Origin: CAIXSC01 sp040381235
GTDB taxonomy: Bacteria > Planctomycetota > Planctomycetia > Pirellulales > Pirellulaceae
NCBI GenBank assembly: GCA_040381235.1
Contig: JBEIHS010000256.1
Coordinates: 1 to 8,896 of the forward strand
Direction of reading: 5' to 3'
DNA: 8,896 bases
This document shows positions 5,691-8,896 of the stretch, piece after piece (within the stretch, counting starts at the first letter, position 1; the number at the start of each line of letters is the position of its first letter). A program made the position numbers and the translations under genes. Below the pieces are notes generated by a model, which had not been told where the DNA came from, searched no databases, and saw nothing but the letters and a program-made list of their open reading frames with translations.

Positions 5691-7667
5691 ATGCTTAAGA
5701 ATTGGCGGCTCGGTGAGCTTCCGTTGGTGTCCGTTCCACGACTCTGGATGATGCTGGCCCTCGCGGTCGCGATGCTGGCGGAAGCCGGGCCCGCTCGCGC
5801 AAGCGATGGTTGGCGTGCGTTGCGCGCGGCGGCGGACAGCGAGTTTCAAAAGCGGCTCGAGCAACTGGCGGAACGCTGTCGCGGATTGGAACTCGCCGCG
5901 GAAGCGGCCGCGACCGCGGGATGGCGGATCGACCGTGATCCACGGCGCCAAACGGTCTTCCTTATTGACGATCCCGACGCGACGCGGCCGCCCGCCACCG
6001 CGGCGCGGGTAGTCCAGCAGTGGCATGCGAAATTCCGCGAGATCCGCCGCGCGCACGCGGAGGCATTGTTCGCCGCCGCTCAAGTGGCGGTGGACGCGCC
6101 CGGACGTAACGCGGGCGGCGCTCGCGACACGGGCGGCGCGGGCGACACGGGCGACATTCGCGATGCCACCGATGCGGCGGCCGCCTTTCGGCTGCTTCAC
6201 GAAGTGTTACGGGAAGATCCCGAGCATGCCGCGGCGAGGCGGATTCTGGGAGTCGGCCGGGGCGCCGAGCGGACCGTGACAACGACTGCGGAGAAGCCGG
6301 AGGATCACCGGTTGGAGGAAACCGCGATCCGGCTTTCCAAGCCGGCCTATGACCATCCGAAACTTCCTTGGCGACGCGGGCAGCATTGGCGTGCCGAGTC
6401 GGCTCATTTCGCCGTCAGCACCAATCACAGCGCGGCCGTCGCGCAGTCGGCGGCGCGGGAGCTCGAGCGGCTGCGGCAAGTTTGGAGCCAGTTGTTTTTC
6501 GACTATTGGGGATCGGCGGCCGCGTTGCGCGCTCGCTTCGCCGGCCGCGACGAGCCGCTGGGTCGCAAGCGCCGGCATCAGGTCGCGATCTTCAAGACGC
6601 GCGACGAGTATGTCGCGGCACTACGGCCGAACCAGCCGCGGATCGAACTGACGTCGGGTTTTTACGCCGACACCGAGTCAATCTCATTCCTGTTTGCCGG
6701 GGATGACGCCGCGCGGCCGGCTTGGCGTCACGAAGTGGTGCATCAGCTATTTCAAGAGGAAGTGGAGACTGTCGCGACCGCTGGCCAGCGGGGCAATATG
6801 TGGCTGGTGGAAGGCATCGCGGTCTATTTCGAGTCGTTACTGACGCGGCCTGGCTACGCGTTCGTGGGCGGCCCCGACGCGCGGCGATTGCAGTTCGCCC
6901 GCTACGCCGCGCTCCGCGGATCGCAGCCGCTGCCTTGGTCCGAACTCGCCGCCCTCAACCGCGATCAGTTGCAAGCCGACGCCCGGATTCGCGAGTTGTA
7001 CACGCAGTCCGCCGGTCTGACCCATTTCTTAATGGATGGCGAAACGGGCCGCTGGCGCCAGGCGACGGCCCGCTGTCTATCGGCGATCTATGCGGGCCGG
7101 GACACCGCCGCGACGCTACCGGAACTCGCGGGCCAACCGTTCGCAGAACTGGAGCGCGGCTATCGGTCTTTTCTGAATGTCGATGACTCGGCGCTCGCCC
7201 GTTTTCCGGACGTGGCCGAGTTGCGCCAGTTAAGCTTGGGCCGCACCACCGTTTCGGACCGGGGCCTGGGCACGCTGGCCGCCGCGCGGCAACTGGAATG
7301 GCTCGACCTGTCATTCACGCCGGCCACGGACGAGGGCGTGGCCGCGTTCCGTCAATGCGGGCGGTTGAGGCAGTTGTACTTGGAACAAACGGCTGTGACC
7401 GACGCGGCGCTAGAATGGATCGGCAAGCTCCGGGAACTCGAAGAACTCGATTTGTCCGGGACGAAGATCACGGACGCGGGACTAAAGCGATTAGCTGGAT
7501 TGGCTCGGTTGCGCAGCCTATATTTAACAAACTGCCAGGTAACCGACACGGGGCTGGATCAGTTGCGAGTTCTCCAGCGCCTGGAGACGCTCGACGTGAA
7601 CGGAACGGCGGCGACGTCCGCCGGCATTGAACGACTGAGGAAGCTATTGCCTCTTTGGAAACCATAA
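5691..7667 (+). CDS. Secreted HExxH metallopeptidase-like protein with leucine-rich repeats (DUF1570-like)
   Basis: The 658-residue product has a signal peptide (hydrophobic core about 18-30, 'ARA' cleavage site near 37). A helical, Ala/Arg-rich region follows, with an 18-bp-periodic Gly/Asp insert (about 144-161), and then a gluzincin-like domain: 'QVAIFKTRDEYVAAL', 'GFYADTESISFLFAGDD', HEVVH (347-351) and 'MWLVEGIAVYFE' with Glu374 as likely third zinc ligand. The C-terminus (511-654) is six gap-free 24-residue leucine-rich repeats of consensus LxxLxLxxTxVTDxGLxxLxxLxx. I infer an exported zinc peptidase or peptidase-fold binder; the substrate is unknown, and the LRRs suggest protein contact. 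The start is uncertain: ATG 5691 lacks a good ribosome binding site, and an in-frame TTG at 5646 is 3 nt after the previous stop. HExxH with a downstream EG.A.YFE resembles DUF1570, assigned from memory of motifs. Confidence 0.8.
   Translation: MLKNWRLGELPLVSVPRLWMMLALAVAMLAEAGPARASDGWRALRAAADSEFQKRLEQLAERCRGLELAAEAAATAGWRIDRDPRRQTVFLIDDPDATRPPATAARVVQQWHAKFREIRRAHAEALFAAAQVAVDAPGRNAGGARDTGGAGDTGDIRDATDAAAAFRLLHEVLREDPEHAAARRILGVGRGAERTVTTTAEKPEDHRLEETAIRLSKPAYDHPKLPWRRGQHWRAESAHFAVSTNHSAAVAQSAARELERLRQVWSQLFFDYWGSAAALRARFAGRDEPLGRKRRHQVAIFKTRDEYVAALRPNQPRIELTSGFYADTESISFLFAGDDAARPAWRHEVVHQLFQEEVETVATAGQRGNMWLVEGIAVYFESLLTRPGYAFVGGPDARRLQFARYAALRGSQPLPWSELAALNRDQLQADARIRELYTQSAGLTHFLMDGETGRWRQATARCLSAIYAGRDTAATLPELAGQPFAELERGYRSFLNVDDSALARFPDVAELRQLSLGRTTVSDRGLGTLAAARQLEWLDLSFTPATDEGVAAFRQCGRLRQLYLEQTAVTDAALEWIGKLRELEELDLSGTKITDAGLKRLAGLARLRSLYLTNCQVTDTGLDQLRVLQRLETLDVNGTAATSAGIERLRKLLPLWKP
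6120..6173 (+). repeat. 18-bp coding tandem repeat inside the peptidase gene
   Basis: Three units at 6120-6137, 6138-6155 and 6156-6173 encode ARDTGG, AGDTGD and IRDATD. The first two are close copies and the third has drifted. The frame is kept, so it makes a low-complexity Gly/Asp-rich linker between the helical region and the peptidase domain. Confidence 0.7.
7221..7652 (+). repeat. Six in-frame leucine-rich repeats of exactly 72 bp
   Basis: The end of the peptidase gene encodes six consecutive 24-residue units without insertion or deletion, beginning at LRQLSL, LEWLDL, LRQLYL, LEELDL, LRSLYL and LETLDV. Asp/Ser and Gly/Ala recur at the TDxG turn. The spacing is protein-level; the DNA units are diverged, so this is an old array. 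Confidence 0.9.
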
Positions 7668-7681
7668 CGGGAGGCCCTGTT

Positions 7682-8575
7682 TTGGAAGTGCCAACGATAG
7701 GTCAGGAACACACCCCATTGCTCTTCCGCGTCCTAAACTCTTTCTTAAGGGGCGCAGGGCTCGCCTTTTTCGTATTCGTCTGGGCGTCGGTGTTCAAATG
7801 GCCACAAATCGTGGCCCCGGCAATCTTGATGCAGTGGGGGTGGCCGTGGGGCGTCAAGTGGTTTTACGTCGCGATCGCCGCCGGTTTGGGAATGCTGATT
7901 GGGGCCTTGGAAAGCTGCGGGCTGGTTGATTATCGCAGGATTTCCCTCCAAGCAGCCGAGATACTCGGCGCCCGGTACTCCGGCGATTTCCCCTTGCCGC
8001 CCGGCGCGAAAGGCTTGCCGATCCTCGCGACGAGTGCCGGCTGCCACTTCGCGATCACCAAGGCGACCCGCGAAGGGCCGGTCACATTGTGTCTCTCCTC
8101 GGCAAACGCCAACCGCACAATCGTCCGCACTTGGATCGCGTTTCTATCCGCTCCTGGTTTCCCCGCCTTCTATCTTCATCCGATGCACTTCGGATTGCGC
8201 ATGTATGAGCGTATAGGAACGAGTGGCGTTAAATTCATCGCCGATCCGCGCGATCCAGCTCAAGAGGAGATTATCCGCAGATTCAACAAGGCTTTCCATT
8301 TGGATGTCGCCGTGGCCGCCGACGGCAATGGCATGAGCGATCACGACCGCTCGATGCAGGCGGTAAACGAGGAGGCGATCCGCTATTGGTTTGACAAGAC
8401 CGTCATCGAATTGTTGTTGAACCACCCGAATATCGCCATCGAATCCCGTGGCGGTTATTTGGCGATCTATGGCTCCCTTGGCAAAACCGAGGCCGACCAT
8501 TTAGTCGAATTATTCCATGTGGCCATATCTTTGCGCAGGGCTTTTCAAGCGGCTGGAGCGAAGACATTCCGCTAG
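7682..8575 (+). CDS. Two-TM membrane protein with C-terminal soluble domain, unknown function
   Basis: I do not recognise a named function. The 297-residue product has two likely membrane spans (about 24-49 and 58-76, joined by a Trp-rich loop 'MQWGWPWGVKW'), then a soluble domain of about 215 residues without catalytic motifs. Its 'FNKAFHLDVAVAADG', 'LLLNHPNIAIESRGGYLAIYG' and helical end recall planctomycete membrane proteins of a DUF3137-like type; this is a tentative, memory-based comparison. The start is TTG at 7682, because CGGGAGG (7669-7675) lies 6 nt upstream; an in-frame TTG at 7655 inside the previous gene has no such site. It begins 14 bp after the peptidase gene, so co-transcription is likely. 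Codon use is visibly less GC-biased than its neighbours, hinting at a more recent arrival or weaker selection. Confidence 0.75.
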   Translation: MEVPTIGQEHTPLLFRVLNSFLRGAGLAFFVFVWASVFKWPQIVAPAILMQWGWPWGVKWFYVAIAAGLGMLIGALESCGLVDYRRISLQAAEILGARYSGDFPLPPGAKGLPILATSAGCHFAITKATREGPVTLCLSSANANRTIVRTWIAFLSAPGFPAFYLHPMHFGLRMYERIGTSGVKFIADPRDPAQEEIIRRFNKAFHLDVAVAADGNGMSDHDRSMQAVNEEAIRYWFDKTVIELLLNHPNIAIESRGGYLAIYGSLGKTEADHLVELFHVAISLRRAFQAAGAKTFR

Positions 8576-8586
8576 CTCGCCGAACG

Positions 8587-8626
8587 CCCGCGAGTGCGGC
8601 GGGAGCAGGATCAGATCTCCTGATTT
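8587..8626 (+). terminator. Weak terminator candidate after the membrane protein gene
   Basis: Two adjacent hairpins follow the stop codon: CCCGC/GCGGG (8587-8603, 7-nt loop) and ATCAG/CTGAT (8610-8624, 5-nt loop), the second followed by only TT. They are in the right place for a transcript end but lack a proper T tract. Confidence 0.25.
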
Positions 8627-8706
8627 CCGATACGCGGCGATTGGCGGTAGCGGTCGCGATTCTACTTGTCGTAAAAGAATTAACTCGCACCGGCCCCGTG
8701 CTAAAC

Positions 8707-8883
8707 CGTGGATCGCTCCGCGATCCAACGGAGGCTCAAAACAGCCACGCCGAGCTTCGATGCACAGCAGAGAAACTGCCGACGGTGTCGGGCCGCCAAA
8801 GTCGTGGATCGCTCCGCGATCCAACGGAGGCTCAAAACAGCCACGCCGAGCTTCGAGGCACAGCGGGGAAGCCGCAGACGGTG
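8707..8883. repeat. Two copies of a 96-bp-period intergenic repeat with internal hairpin
   Basis: A 54-bp core is identical at 8707-8760 and 8803-8856. Similarity continues with mostly transition differences for another 27 bp (to 8787 and 8883), including a shared GACGGTG. Each core opens with a perfect inverted repeat, TGGATCGC-TCC-GCGATCCA (8709-8727 and 8805-8823). The second copy runs close to the window edge, so more copies may follow. Open frames across it are the repeat read in frame and are not credible genes. No CRISPR layout is present: there are only two units and the spacer-like part is itself similar. Confidence 0.9.
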
Positions 8884-8896
8884 CGAGACGGCTTGC

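Noticed and set aside
8707..8856. CRISPR array
   Set aside because: Only two repeat units occur, the intervening sequence is itself similar to the part after the second unit, and no cas gene is nearby.

Overview
The window looks like chromosomal DNA of a planctomycete, probably Pirellulales-like. The evidence is the high GC content, the secreted metallopeptidase carrying perfect 24-residue leucine-rich repeats of the 'TxxTDxGLxxL' type, several lineage-type hypothetical proteins, a G-rich intergenic minisatellite, and an obgE-coaX-mnmE-like gene string. The taxon is inferred; no rRNA or other diagnostic marker is present.

Layout. At the left edge, infA (IF-1) lies on the minus strand. Its divergent intergenic region (315-701) holds an AT-rich stretch next to infA, a 13-bp-period G-run minisatellite (about 416-552) with clear G-quadruplex potential, and a plausible promoter for the next gene. 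That gene (702-1730) encodes a secreted protein of unknown function. Then come rpmA (L27), a 367-bp gene-free interval with several hairpins that ends in a textbook intrinsic terminator, and a tight plus-strand run: obgE, coaX (ATGA overlap) and a degenerate mnmE-like GTPase (3-bp gap). Next are a secreted HExxH peptidase-LRR protein and a two-TM membrane protein of unknown function whose TTG start is set by a strong ribosome binding site. The right edge is non-coding and carries two copies of a 96-bp-period repeat, each with a perfect 8-bp-stem hairpin.

How the genes work together. infA, rpmA and obgE belong to translation initiation, the large ribosomal subunit and its assembly. coaX makes 4'-phosphopantetheine precursors for CoA. 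The mnmE-like gene derives from a tRNA wobble-uridine modification GTPase but lacks the C-terminal catalytic Cys motif and the N-terminal folate-domain signature, so its role is open. The last two genes appear to be envelope-directed and not part of the same pathway.

Most worth a second look: the degenerate MnmE, the candidate structured leader/terminator ahead of obgE, the G-quadruplex minisatellite in the infA divergent promoter space, the non-canonical guanine-recognition motif (TKAE) of ObgE, and the hairpin-bearing repeat at the right end.
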